From positions 3,605,001 through 3,669,000 of the forward strand of contig WPIO01000032.1 of the NCBI GenBank assembly GCA_009760855.2: a DNA stretch of 64,000 bases. The letters run 5' to 3'. This document shows, one piece after another, positions 1 through 10,599 of the stretch. How positions within the stretch are numbered: position 1 is the stretch's first letter; every line of letters starts with the position of its first letter. Source of the DNA: Cristatella mucedo (taxonomy: Eukaryota; Bryozoa; Phylactolaemata; Cristatellidae). Under the pieces are notes generated by a model. That model was given only the letters and a program-made list of their open reading frames with translations. It was not told the origin of the DNA and ran no database searches. The position numbers and the translations under genes are program-made.

Positions 1-801
1 CCCAGCTGACGCTCCAATTCCCGGAACGTCGACAGCACGGGGCTGCGTGTGCTGCCAGGCGCCCTACGAAACTGCCAGCTGAGCCCATTGATTACTGCAC
101 GGGTCATGAGACCGTCGCGCGCGCTTCCCGCTCTTTGCCCGGCCGTACTGCGATCCGAACTTTCCGGGGGCGGGGGGGGGGAGGCTTCGCCATCTTGCTT
201 CGTCGCGCCTCCCTCACATCTCTGGCGGGCCTAAAGCGGAGCCAGCCCGATGCGCTAGAGCGTCGACCGCTGGGGCTGTAGGTGCTCGTGGGCTCGCGAT
301 AGCGGCGCGACGAAGAGCGAAGAGCCCCCACAAGCGAGTCGTTGCCTTGTCGACGACGGCTGTATTATATGATGTAGCAGTCGTCGTGCGTGCTGCTCCG
401 GAGCACGCGGTGTCAAGAGAGAGCAGGAAGTGGATAGCGTGCGTACAGGCCGACGCATAGGCACAACGTGAATTGCGCTGCTAGGAGCGCGTCACGAGCT
501 GGTAAAGAGCACGCCCGGTGGGCGGACGGAACGTCGGCTGGGGGCGTAAACCACATGACGGCGATGACACGCCCACGGGGAAGCGATAGTCCGGCACCTC
601 TCGCGCCCGACGCAGCTACTACCGGGCGGCGGTACGGACGGCCCGCCAGCACCTTATGCGACTCGCTCAGCTGGCTGCAGTCATATTAAGCGGGGGGGGG
701 AGTCACGTGGCTGCCCGAACACCCAAGATGACGAGCGGCTTCTTGCGAACCGGAAGCACCCGGCCAGTCCGCAACCTCTCCTGTCGCATTCCGGCGTCCT
801 C

Positions 802-835
<34 letters not shown>

Positions 836-2480
836 ACTCGCTCGCTAGCAAGGCTCGCTATTCCGCTCGAAAGAGAGGTATGAGCGAAAAAATCGCACGC
901 AGACAGCGAAACTAAAGTACGCGCCACCAGAGCGCAGCATCCCTCATGACCGGAACCGGGTCACGCCTTCGGGAAAGCCCAGTCACGAGTCCGGAGCTGA
1001 ATTGTCCGTTCGCACGTGCGCCAGTTGCCTCAGCGACCGTGATTTCCCTTGCAGAAGCGTGCCGACCTTCCACGACCGTCAAGCACCGCCTTCTGCCACC
1101 GGCCTTTCCCCAAATCCCTCATAAAGCGCGGCGCGGCAGCTCGTCGGAATCAGTCGACTTCGCCGCCCGGCAAATCGCTCCTTCCGCTCGCCGCAACGCT
1201 GCGAGCTTTACAGAGCAATAAGTCGAAAGCGCTGCTCGGGTCGCAGGAGGAGGAAGCTCTGTCAGCCGTAAGTATGATCTTGATTTCGAGAGCCCGCCCG
1301 GTGCCGACTTCCTTCGAACGAACTGCTGCCCCGGGGTCGCGCTGCCTGTCATTAGCCATAGCGGACATTTGCACAACGGACATTTGCTCGTTAGTGTAGC
1401 TGCAGATCCCGCTGCTTGCTGCATGCGCAATCACTTGTTGCAATAAATGTAGAGAGCATTAGCAACAGGGCCATAGGTTGGCAAGAGCGAAATTCCAAGA
1501 AACCATTGTTGCTATAGATATCTGTACCGAAAGACAGAACTTTTGGCGTCAAGAGGACGCCGCCATAATTCATTTCAATTACACTAGCCCCTGCTTATAC
1601 ACCGTTAAGATGTTAAAGATATATGCATGTTTTAGCGCGATTTTCATGTGTTGTGATCATCGTGCTAAAGGCAACAGCGGCAGGAATAATTCGTGGCAAA
1701 TGGACCGTGGAGGCATATGTCCGCTTTCCGGGCCGGCCGGTCGGTCAGCAGGTTCTCACCCCGGGGGCTAGGCGTTCTACTAGTGCTGGCGAGCGTGCAA
1801 CGCAGTGAGAAAGCCTCCAGGTTGACGCCCACAGCGAGCGTGCGTCCTTCCGCCTCCGTCCGGTGAGCCGCGTCACTGCGTGAAAAAATACTGCGTGAAC
1901 TCTGCCCTGCAAAGTCTTCTCAATTGCAGCTGTCCATTACGACCAAGTATTTGCCGTTGCTGCGAAGCTTTACTTCCGAACGAGAGATGGACGGAGACGC
2001 TCCATCAGCGCTCAGAGTATGGGGCGGCGCGCACGCGGCATCTAACCCCGTCGCCATGCCACCAGCTCCTGGACGCTCGCTTTCGCGGTCGCAAGCCAGC
2101 ATTGATTACGTCGAACGCTATTAGCCGCTCGCCGTACGGATGACAGCTAGCACCTCGCGCATGCGCCTCGAGCTGTCGCGGCGCGACAAACGGGTGCCCT
2201 CGCTTCGGCGATTTAGCAATCGAGGGGGAGACACCGTACAACTACTGCGGAATACTGTAGAATATCCAAGGACGAGTGTGCTTAGTGCGCGCGTGTTGAT
2301 TACCTGCTTCGTAAATTCCTATTTTCTTATCGTACACGAATGGGCAATGCGTGCAGAGAGGTATGCACATTTTACAATTTCTCTACTACGCAAGCATTTC
2401 CGCCGGCTTACGCCGAGTGTGCGGTGCTTGCGAGGTGGGCAGCATAGTGGCACAGTACCCGCCGGCAATACCAACTGAAA
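1..2480. other. GC- and CpG-rich upstream region, no gene resolved
   Basis: The first 1.3 kb is CpG-rich with short overlapping open frames on both strands, none showing a recognisable domain. A good donor-like site follows 1269 (GTAAGTATG), so a noncoding or unidentified 5' exon may end there. I could not connect it to a coding exon with an AUG. From 1.3 to 2.48 kb I see nothing I can name. Confidence 0.4.
799..834. repeat. (CT)n microsatellite
   Basis: An almost pure CT dinucleotide run with one CC interruption. It opens a spurious low-complexity Leu/Ser or Arg/Glu frame depending on strand. Confidence 0.9.
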
Positions 2481-2490
2481 CGCGCAACCA

Positions 2491-2633
2491 ACCAATCAGA
2501 TTTTTAATTGCATTCCAATTATTCCGTGAAATATTGCTCGATGCCTTTGGGATGTTTTCGTTTCTAACCTTAATCATACTAGCCATTGACAGCGAGCCCA
2601 TTTTACATGTAAACAATCGAGTTGCTATATAAG
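2491..2633 (+). promoter_or_regulatory. Core promoter with CCAAT and TATA boxes, upstream of the DRAM-like gene
   Basis: ACCAATCAG at 2491-2499 is a consensus CCAAT box. CTATATAAG at 2625-2633 is a good TATA box and is followed by a GC-rich stretch. Transcription would be expected to start near 2655-2665, about 140 bp before the first recognised coding exon. The placement supports the gene's direction. The assignment rests on motif and position only. Confidence 0.5.
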
Positions 2634-2800
2634 CCCCGCCTATATCCGCCGGAGGCTCGCCGGTGGCTGGTAGCTGTCAGCGAACGACCTTCGGTGTTCC
2701 GCAGTATCCTGCAGTAATTTCACGGCCCCCTGGCTGGGTGCTGGTCGGAAGCCGACAGTGGCCGGGCAGTCATTAAGTGCCGGCTTGCTCTCGTTTCTAG

Positions 2801-2979
2801 GGTCGAGCAGCCGCCTCCGGCCAGCCGGGCAATCGACGACGTTGCGGCCCCTGTTGCATCTCGCCCAACTTCGCCTGGCTGCCGGTGGGCTCCTGCGTAA
2901 TCACCGTCCTAACATTCGCCATCACCTACTCGATAGCCGTGTCGCAACACCACGTCGAAGCTTTGCTGCCGTACATAAG
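2801..2979 (+). CDS. DRAM: DRAM-like, first recognised coding exon
   Basis: It follows a pyrimidine-rich acceptor (CTCGTTTCTAG) and ends ATA AG|GTAAGC in phase 2. It encodes a Cys/Arg-rich lead-in, then FAWLPVGSCVITVLTFAITY, the first helix, and the extracytosolic SQHHVEALLPYI. The leading residues before the helix are not conserved, so the 5' edge may be wrong. Confidence 0.75.
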
Positions 2980-5900
2980 GTAAGCTCGCGCGACTAAGCA
3001 GGCGACGCTTCGACTTCTTCCCGCATAGTGTTCCGCCGCCGACTATCGCGAGGGTCCCGCTAGGCAGGCTTGACGTAATGCTAAATGCCGGGCTGTGCTT
3101 GAATGTAAAAACGGTGGGCTGACGAGGCACAGGTTACGTAACAGGCCCAAAAAAGACTTAAAACTCGTTCGCGGTGGCGCGGTGATAGCGGTCGCGGCAC
3201 TAGCCAATAGCAGAGATAATAGTAGTAATAAAAACGACGTTTTTAGAGAAACCTAACGAGACCTGGTATCTTTCTAAGCACTGTACATATGTTCGCGAGT
3301 CGCAGCTAGTGCGTATTGAAAGATGATGAGCGTGGTCTTGTTCATAATAATAATAATAATAATAAGTATAATAAGTATAATAATAATGCACTTGATGAAG
3401 CGCCCTCAGAGAACTTAATCTCTTTCTCTGAGACTCGTTGGCCGTGCTAGGAGACGCCAACTTCGCTGCTTTTTGTCGCACGTCAGCAAGGAATAGCACC
3501 GTTACGGGAGCTGTATTTGTGGCCAAATGACTTCAATACATAAGCCGCTGCAGCCTTTACGCAACGCTTTCATCTTCTACAAATAGTTACCTGTCATCTG
3601 ATCCTTAGCTTTTGTTACGAAAGCTGTTAAAGCCCTTACTGACACTACTGGGTGGGGCAGCTTGATTAATGGTAATAATAATAATATATAATAAATAATG
3701 ATAACAATGCACTTGATAAAGCGCCCTCAGAGAACTCAATCTCTCTCTAGGCGCTTTACATTTGCTGCAAAGGGAAATGCAATTGAATGGTAAGTAAAAT
3801 CATGCTTGAAAAACAAACAAAATGAATAACATGGTTAGGGGTGACATGCACAGGGTCAGCATGCAAATGTGGTTCGTGGCAGCATGCACAGTGTCAGCAC
3901 GCATAAGCTCATGAAGGACGAATCACAGGGACCCACTAAATGCTGTCCTAAATAGGTGTGTTCATGACCTTATGCCTTGGCTGCGGTGACTGCAACATGC
4001 GGATACTTACTCTTCGCGGTCCAGGTCCCAGGATCGAGTCCTGCAGCAAATAATTTAATTAGTTGGCCGCTTTAGGCAAACCGGTGACCACCGTAGTTCG
4101 TTTGCTGCTATTTGAGTGAGGATATTGAATCAGCCTACTATTTATTACTGTTACCGTAGTTGCTGTATGGTAACAGTGTGTGCAAACCTCACGATTCGAA
4201 CGCACCTATTTCTTTAATCGAGCGTTCTCTTGGACTCTCTGGTAGCAAGCAAAGAAAAACCGCAGGTCACCGGTGATTGACCTTTGAGTTGGTACGCAGT
4301 CCTGCGTTAGACTGAAGATGCTGTCAGATCAGAATTCGCATGCGTCGCCCCTCTTTGTAAATATTGAGGGGGCAGCAAAAGATGCCTACGAAGCATAACT
4401 CGCGTTTACTGCACCAATTGGCTCGTTACTCGATACGTGCCAAGCGAGCCCATTTAGGTGCAGAAAAATATTGTAAGGAGTGAATATCTCGAAGAATTTG
4501 TCATCTGATAGTATTACGTCGAGAAAAAATGAAAATAACCGATGAAGGATAGAAAGCTCTCGATGACGCGCTCATACTACAAAACAAGCTACAATAACGC
4601 GACCGACGGGAATATCCAGCTGGGAAGTAAAGATTGCCGGAAGAATAGGCAATGCCGGAGCCAGGGGACTGTGAAGCATTTGCCCCCCCCCCCACTACAG
4701 GGGGGGGCACCAACCTAGGCCCCGCCCCTATTAGCTCCCCAACCAACGAAGAAAAACTACGTCCCACTTCCACTCTCGAGCAGCCACCGAGTTCTTATAG
4801 AATAAACTCATTGTTTTGCACTATAATCTTTCATTATTTCAGGCCTTGCCCCCACATGAAAATCTTGCGAATTTTTCCCCTTACATTAGAATTGTGTGGT
4901 TCCGGCCTCTAAATGAAAATTCTGGCTCCGCCTCTGTGTGTAGGACTTCAAACACCAAAGAGATACGCTATAATGGCAATAGAGAAGTCAATTTTGATCG
5001 GCTAATTCGCGATCGACAGCCGTTATGTTTTTACGACCCGTGGCCCCTGAGTCACCATTGCAGGAGTGAGTGGAGAAAACTTCACCAATGGTACTTGCTA
5101 ATTCCTAGCCAACTACCAACGTGATCTTCTAGCATGCAGATAAAAGCACGAGGGTTCAACGAAGCGTCGTTATTTCTCTCTCCCTTCTCCTACCGAAACC
5201 TCTTACCTGAAAGAAGTAAGATTTGTCATTCGACCGTTGGAATACGGATTTTTTGGGTGTGTGGAATTATTTAGGGGCCTTGATTCTAAGATCCTAGTCG
5301 CCGGAAGAAGCCTGGGCCAGGAGTCGGCCCCAAGCCTGAGCATGCACACTCAGGGCACCTCGGTACTTGCAGCTGTATGCTATTACCTCGAATCAAAGCG
5401 ATTCCGGCTTCACTGTCTTTCCCACATCGGGATTTGAGCATAATGAATAGCTCAGCCGTTTGAATCTCGTTTCAGTGACACCGGTACCAGGCCGCCCGAG
5501 AGCTGCATCTTCACTCTTGGATTGAGCCTTTTGGCCATTGCAGGCAAGCGATCGCATAGTGGAGCTGTCGGCAGGCGAGGCACCCCGTAAATATGTTTGA
5601 GATCGTAGTACCCCGACACGCTTAAGGGGTTCCCTTTCCGAAGCAGAGGTCAACGCTAAGCATGCCAGCGAATGTGACAGCGGATGTGCGAATGCTTCGG
5701 CCCCCGGTGTGTGCCGTCCACTGTTGATGGCCACGTTTGGAGCTATGTTCTAGCACCGTAACGTGGAACCGCCGCGTGTCGATTGCAGCGTCCGGCATCT
5801 TCTATGTGCGCCACCAGGCGGTGAAAGCTTTTCCTACTGCTGATCAGACCACGCAGAAGCTGAGCAGGTGCTCACTGTGCCTAGGACTCTCCGCCAACCT

Positions 5901-8900
5901 CGGCCTCCTGCTAGTCGGTTCTTTTCAGGTATGCCTTCATCAGGCTTCCTTGCTCGGACGAGTGAAATATCTGGGTGCCGCTCTCATTCGTTACGGTGTG
6001 GGATTAGGGGCTGTTGAAGTATCTAGCGAGAGCGTTTCAATTGCCGCTGCTCGTTTTACTGATTCATTTTAATTGCAAAGCAGCCATCTTTACTTCTCTG
6101 CGATGTTAGTTAGCACGCGTTGATGCCAAGCTGCGGTCTCTCCCGGCCGCGTCTCTCTCAAACGCCATCCGCTTTTCTCTTGCAGGAGACCAATGTTGGC
6201 ACGGTCCATATAATCGGAGCAGTGCTTGCTTTTGGCGCTGGAGCCCTATTCTGCTTGATACAGACCGTCATAACCCATCGGCAGCGTTCTGCCTGCAGTA
6301 AGCCTTACATATTCTGGGTCAGAGCGATATCATCTGCTGTGTCCGGAGTTGCCGCAGTTATATGTGAGTGACTCAAACTGTGTTCAAGCGAAGTATGCTA
6401 TCAAATGTTACGTTATGTCTCGCTAAGCGAAATCTGAAAATGACCAATCCGACTTGGCTCAGCAAAAAGAGGAGAACGGTGCAGACATGCCGCCTGTCCA
6501 TGTGGTCTGGTCGTTAGGTTTCCTAGGTATGCGGGACTTTCTGACGACTGTAGTGACCCCCAATACATGCTAGAATGAAAGTAACAAGTAATTGAGCACT
6601 AGTAGATAGTATTACATGGCATGAATAGCAGTGAATTTCTTCGACAAGCTACAGGGTATATATCGTTTCTTTGACCCACTTATCATTGAAATGAAGAGTT
6701 GCTAGTATCGGCCTGATAAAGAGAAAAGGAAATAGGCCCTTTGCCAATGCAGAACTCTGCCTAACTCAGGAAGCGCTTTTCCTCTGTGCTGCAGACTACT
6801 GTGCATCCGATCGATGCCCTGGCTACGATATTATCCAAATGGATCAAACCGGGGGATCAAACTAAGTCGGTGTTACTCAGCCTAAGTCAGCTCGCTCTAA
6901 GTACTTGACACTAGTGCACTAAGGTGTTTTTTGTGGATGCTTTGCACTGCTTTAATTTGAATTCCTACTCCTGGTGAAATTTTGTCAAATTTAGCCGCAT
7001 AATATACATTTTAGTATTGAATTAGTAAAATGCCGCTTCAGTAAGTCTGTGGCATATAAAGCAAGTTATGGTTCTAAACAAATGGCATGACAGTAAGTAA
7101 CCGCCCCTCTTGGTAAGTCTAGGTAAATTCTTTGTTGAGCATTATTGTTGGGGATAGGGAGCATAAGGACTTCCCTATTGGTAGTGAAACCAGATTTCCG
7201 ACTTGGGATATGCGATGCGAGCTGGTTTAGTGCTGCGATGCTAAGATCTCCAATTAAGTTGTTTCATTCAGTCTCCATTCCCCAATCCAGTGAGCTTGGT
7301 TTGCTGTGCATGATATGTACAGTGCAACTTCTTTGACAGACATCCACTGCCGCCGATCTTGCATGGCCCCTCACCTCCCCCTCTGCATAGCTTGCACGTC
7401 TAAGGTGTGCACGCAGTGTTTTATTTAAGACGAAAGAGCCGTGCTGTCGCAGTCTTATCAAAGCTATGTCGTTGCGATGAAAACGCTGTTTTCTACTCTG
7501 AGCTATTTCTTTCGCATTTTTAATTGTAGCAATAACGGCTAGATTCGTGGCTATATCGATTGCACGCGATTCTCATTCAGACAGACAGTGGCAGCAGTCA
7601 GATCCGGTAGGTGTTGGCGATTTCATTTTAAAGTGTAGTGCTAATGCGTCCAGGTGGATGCTTACTATTTCATGAAAGGAACGCGCTGCCTAGTATACAT
7701 TATTTTGACCAGTGGCCAAGCAAGGTTAAGCGATTATAAGCTGCCCAACTGTCTAAGAGAGCCAGCGACTTCTGTGGGAGTCGACTAAGGTGGTGACTCT
7801 TCCTACAATCAGCGATCCTCAGAAGAGATATAGAATCGATCCGTTTCGGCATTCACGGGCAATGTATACAATACGAAAGAATTCGATTCGCGGAAGGTCA
7901 CTCTGTTAGTTTAAACTTGCCTTTTGTCTTAATCTCCGACACCCTGAGCAAAAGTACAAGGATAATCCAGTTACCTTCGTGAGAAGCTAGCTCATGAACT
8001 CAAATACTCTTGATTGCTTAGTTCGTGAACAATCTTTTGACTATCTTTCTCTTGCGGCGAGTGTCTTTTGTGCCCTTTGATAGCCCGAAATTTCACACAC
8101 AAGTCAAAAAAGCTCTAGGAACCTGCTCAACGGTATGCCATTCTTTTTGATCGTATTAGAAAAAGTACGCTGATTTCCTTTTTAAAACTCCGGAAAATAT
8201 ATAGCCATGAACGATTTATTTTTTAAAGCCTTCGGATTACTAATGCTCTACGTGGTAGTGCACATTTCCAACGATTGAAGTCGTACTTACTGTATTTCAG
8301 TGCATTCTTTGAGCGAAATATTCTCCGCTGTTTTTTCTTCGACCGAAAGTGTTGTGCCATTTTATCAGAGACGCCACACGCTACCTGTTTCGGTTTCATA
8401 CTAGAAGGCCTCATACCTCAGCAGGGTGAGGAGGCTCCTAAAATGCGTCCCAAACCGGTCAACGTCGATTACAGAAGATAATAATGCTGCGAAAAGTTGA
8501 ACACCTGCCCACGTTTGGAAACTTTTTGTCATGGTGACTCCTTCGATACGATCACGAAGAAACTAAAAGTTTCCTCGAAGCTGATCGTAGTGGCCAGCCA
8601 CCGCGAACTCGGCGCGATAAGAAACTAAGCACCACGGCAAGCGACCGCTTTCGCCTGCAGTGCAAGTACAATGCGTCGCATTCCAGATTTTCTGTAGGGA
8701 TATTCGGAGCATTTGACGAGTACCTTCGGAGAGTGGATAGCTGGAGCAGCACTGCAGGCGTTCATTCTTTCATTTACCGCCGAGTTTGCAAGGCTGGACC
8801 ACAAGTTCTCGAGTGTGAGTGAATCGTCAGCCCACTCTGAACAAGGGAACTTCGATGCGTCGGCAGATCCTTTCCTGCATCCGGTTGCAGACAATGCACA

Positions 8901-8907
8901 CGCGTGA
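2801..8907 (+). CDS. DRAM: DRAM-like six-helix membrane protein (FRAG1/DRAM/Sfk1 family), six exons
   Basis: Exons are 2801-2979, 5476-5543, 5789-5928, 6186-6363, 7530-7606 and 8698-8907. The joined length is 852 nt, 283 residues plus TGA, and every splice phase agrees. DRAM proteins are lysosomal/autophagosomal membrane proteins that promote autophagy, and some are p53 targets. Family marks seen: a first helix ending LPYI, then SDTGTRPPESCIF across the first junction, VHIIGAVLAFGAGALFCLIQ, FWVRAISSAVSG, and GEWIAGAALQAFILSF near the C-terminus. About six hydrophobic helices lie near residues 33-51, 73-90, 107-127, 135-157, 168-187 and 227-245. Length fits DRAM1/DRAM2, with a longer N-terminus. 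The start is not resolved: the frame is open only back to 2801, which follows a good acceptor, and contains no AUG. A TMEM150 relative is possible, but the TGT-PPES motif favours DRAM. Confidence 0.87.
3345..3440 (-). repeat. L2/CR1-like LINE, 3' tail only
   Basis: A (TAA)n run followed by the reverse complement of the family's conserved 3' end (GCGCCCTCAGAGAACTTAAT). This is the end seen in all the longer copies in the window. Confidence 0.8.
3670..3965 (-). mobile_element. L2/CR1-like LINE, 3' UTR fragment
   Basis: An (AAT)n tail, the conserved 3' terminal hairpin-like sequence, then the GCATGCACAGTGTCAGCA-type 3' UTR also found at 12.5-13.3, 19.4-20.8 and 25.5-26.7 kb. It is 5'-truncated just outside the coding region. 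Confidence 0.85.
3975..4045 (+). repeat. Possible tRNA-derived SINE head
   Basis: It has a B-box-like GGATCGAGTCCTGC resembling the second SINE family at 18.2, 29.4 and 49.2 kb. The A box is weak and no tail was recognised. Confidence 0.3.
4650..4936. mobile_element. hAT-like MITE with G/C-run
   Basis: The left end (CAATGCCGGAGCCAGGGG) and the reverse complement of the right end (CAGAGGCGGAGCCAGAAT) are imperfect terminal inverted repeats. The CAGNGGCGGAGCCAG end type recurs at 11381 and 62620. No coding capacity is present. Confidence 0.55.
5476..5543 (+). CDS. DRAM: DRAM-like exon 2 (SDTGTRPPES motif)
   Basis: The acceptor is TCGTTTCAG. It completes Ser and reads DTGTRPPESCIFTLGLSLLA, the most conserved DRAM loop followed by the start of helix 2. 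It ends in phase 1 at CAG|GCAAGC, a GC donor. Confidence 0.88.
5789..5928 (+). CDS. DRAM: DRAM-like exon 3
   Basis: It enters in phase 1 after GATTGCAG and leaves in phase 0 at CAG|GTATGC. It encodes SGIFYVRHQ, a hydrophilic cytosolic loop, and helix 3 (LGLSANLGLLLVGSFQ), matching the family's LG-L-G-S-VANFQ region. Confidence 0.9.
6186..6363 (+). CDS. DRAM: DRAM-like exon 4
   Basis: The acceptor is TTTCTCTTGCAG and the donor T|GTGAGTG, phase 1. It encodes helix 4 (IIGAVLAFGAGALFCLIQ), a short basic loop, and helix 5 (FWVRAISSAVSGVAAVI). The H--GA-L-FG-G--Y/F--Q pattern is diagnostic for DRAM. Confidence 0.92.
7530..7606 (+). CDS. DRAM: DRAM-like exon 5
   Basis: The acceptor is TTTTTAATTGTAG and the donor CCG|GTAGGT, phase 0. 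It reads SITARFVAISIARDSHSDRQ, then W and an SDP end, matching the variable loop before the last helix. It is chosen over an open stretch after 6795 because only this one gives continuous phase into exon 6. Confidence 0.72.
8698..8907 (+). CDS. DRAM: DRAM-like terminal exon
   Basis: The acceptor is TTTTCTGTAG. It reads GYSEHLTSTFGEWIAGAALQ and on through the last helix, then a polar cytosolic tail to TGA at 8905-8907. Human DRAMs have H----EW---F-F---- in the same place. Confidence 0.9.
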   Translation, partial: GYSEHLTSTFGEWIAGAALQAFILSFTAEFARLDHKFSSVSESSAHSEQGNFDASADPFLHPVADNAHA

Positions 8908-8942
8908 TAGCGACGTCGGGTCGCGTCGCTAATTGAAGTCAT

Positions 8943-9075
8943 GCAGCTGGTATGGTCTAGCGGTTAAGGCGCTCGCCCCGACAAAGGTCTGACTGAGGTC
9001 GTGGGCTCGAGCCCCGAAGCATATGTGAAGCGCCTGAATAGAGATTAAGTTCTCTTGGGGCGCTATATAAAACAA
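8943..9075 (+). repeat. tRNA-derived SINE, family A
   Basis: It has a pol III A box (TGGTCTAGCGGTTAAGG), a B box (GTGGGCTCGAGCCCC), and a tail AGAGATTAAGTTCTCTTGGG-GCGCTATATAA that is nearly the same as the 3' end of the LINE family here. Not a functional tRNA: it has no acceptor stem pairing and carries a non-tRNA tail. Confidence 0.85.
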
Positions 9076-9079
9076 TTAA

Positions 9080-10225
9080 TTTTTTTATATTTTTAAGTAT
9101 AGTCGCACGCGACCAGCACGGCATGCTTCGTCCGGCAGAGCTCTATATTGCGCATGTTAAGCATTTTTTCTTGTACTGATACTGCCTGCCGCCGATATAG
9201 GACGGATCAGGTTCATTTTGGTGCCCAGCGCTTTTTTTAGTCGCTTGGGTTTTACGCTGAACTTTTTTGTGACAATTTTTCACGAAGCTGGCATTATCAA
9301 GACGTACGTATTTGCGTTTCCAAAAGTAATGGGTTCTTAAATGGCGTGAAAATCATATGTCTACAAGGACTCTGAACCTACTACATACATATTGGGTGTT
9401 TCGATTTTTATAGAAATAAATATCTTCATGAATACATCAGCTGTTGGAATCGCACGCAGTATTCGCGAGCCGAGCCAACAGAACGTCCGCGAGACCGAAG
9501 TTGTACAACCGCACCACGACACACAAATGCAGGCAGCAAAAACGGAAGGAGGCTTAACCTGACTACGGCTTGACCTTTGATTTAGGCAAGATTAGTAGAG
9601 ACTGCTTGCGGCCGTTTGCCAGCCCTGACCCCTGACCGCTATAAGTCAGCACCACGAACGGACACGGCCATTTTGCTGAATGGCCGCACCCACAGCTCGA
9701 TGAGTTCAAAGGGATTATTATCTTAAGATATTATCTCCTACGTGAGTGCTCCTGTGAGATTGCTTTCACAGAAGCACTCACAGTTAGCGCTTGAAACAGC
9801 ACTGCTCACCGCTCGAAAGCGCGAGCTAGTGCAAACGGAAAATAGCGGATTTGCTAATATAAATACGGTAAGTGCAACTTAATTTGTCAGTCACTGTTTC
9901 TCTATATTAGCAATGAAGCGAAACAACCAGCGATGAGTTCGCGTGGGTGCTGCGCCGCACTTTCAGTCCGCTGAAATCCACTTTCAGTCCGCTGAAATCC
10001 GCTGGGCGGCGTCAGAATGTCTCGATAATTATTAGTCGTGAGCACGATGCTCTTTAAAAGGTAATGTTTTTTCGTCTTCCTTTATGAGCACTTCAGTGCT
10101 AACTGCTTCTACTCATTGCTCATCGATTACTCGCGGTTCAAATCGCTTTCAACCGTCCTCCCCTCGTGTCTAAGCTCTAAAAGCCGCCTTCGCGACTGAA
10201 GTCAAAACCGGTTTTTCTGACCAGC
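9080..10225. other. Intergenic, no gene seen
   Basis: Contains the candidate polyadenylation signal at 9415 and a 21-bp direct duplication at about 9958-9999 (CTTTCAGTCCGCTGAAATC core). Nothing else is recognisable. Confidence 0.6.
9415..9420 (+). terminator. Candidate polyadenylation signal of the DRAM-like gene
   Basis: AATAAA about 510 bp after the stop codon. If used, the 3' UTR would contain the SINE at 8943-9075. Confidence 0.4.
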
Positions 10226-10229
10226 GGCA

Positions 10230-10590
10230 GGCGTCGGCGAAGCGTGAGTGAGTATATTAGTGCTCATCGGGAGAGGTGAAAGCGTCGGTGAAGCGCGAGC
10301 GAAGATATCAGCGTTCACCGGAAGAGGTGAAAGCGTCGGCGAAGCGTGAGCGAGTATTTTAGCACTCACCGGAAGAGATGAAAGCGTCGGCGAAGCGTGA
10401 GCGAGGATATTAGCGCTCACCGGAAGAGATGAAAGCGTCGGCGAAGCGTGAGCGAGTATATTAGCGCTCACCGGAAGAGGTGAAAGCGTCGGCGAAGCAC
10501 GAGCGAGGATATTAGCGCTCACCGGAAGAGGTGAAAGCGTCGGCAAAGCGTGAGCGAGGATATTAGCGCTCACCGGAAGAGGTGAAAGCG
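10230..10590. repeat. 51-bp minisatellite, seven units
   Basis: Units start near 10230, 10281, 10332, 10383, 10434, 10485 and 10536 and differ by only a few bases. Each unit has GCGTCGGCGAAGCGTGAGCG followed by a small GAGCG-CGCTC inverted motif. As 51 is divisible by three, the minus strand keeps one open frame (10202-10663) with a 17-residue repeat, SPLPVSANILAHASPTL. I see no start context, splice partner or homologue that would make it a gene. Confidence 0.9.
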
Positions 10591-10599
10591 TGTTCGCGA

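Larger units (their letters stand above)
2980..5475 (+). other. Intron 1 of the DRAM-like gene
   Basis: This 2.5-kb intron contains two minus-strand LINE 3' ends (3345-3440 and 3670-3965), a possible SINE head at 3975-4045 and a hAT-like MITE (4650-4936). Between these I see no further feature. Confidence 0.7.

Noticed and set aside
6795-6862. Acceptor at about 6795 with an open frame YCASDRCPGYDIIQMDQTGG as DRAM exon 5 or an alternative last exon
   Set aside because: It ends in a stop without a polyadenylation signal and does not resemble the family. The exon at 7530-7606 links in phase to the conserved terminal exon.
8943-9020. tRNA gene from the A and B boxes (also at 18.2, 29.4, 31.1, 47.3 and 49.2 kb)
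   Set aside because: No seven-base acceptor stem or proper anticodon arm, and each copy carries a non-tRNA body and LINE-like tail. These are SINEs.
10230-10590. CRISPR-like array
   Set aside because: Units are contiguous and similar along their whole length, with no unique spacers, in a eukaryotic context. It is a minisatellite.
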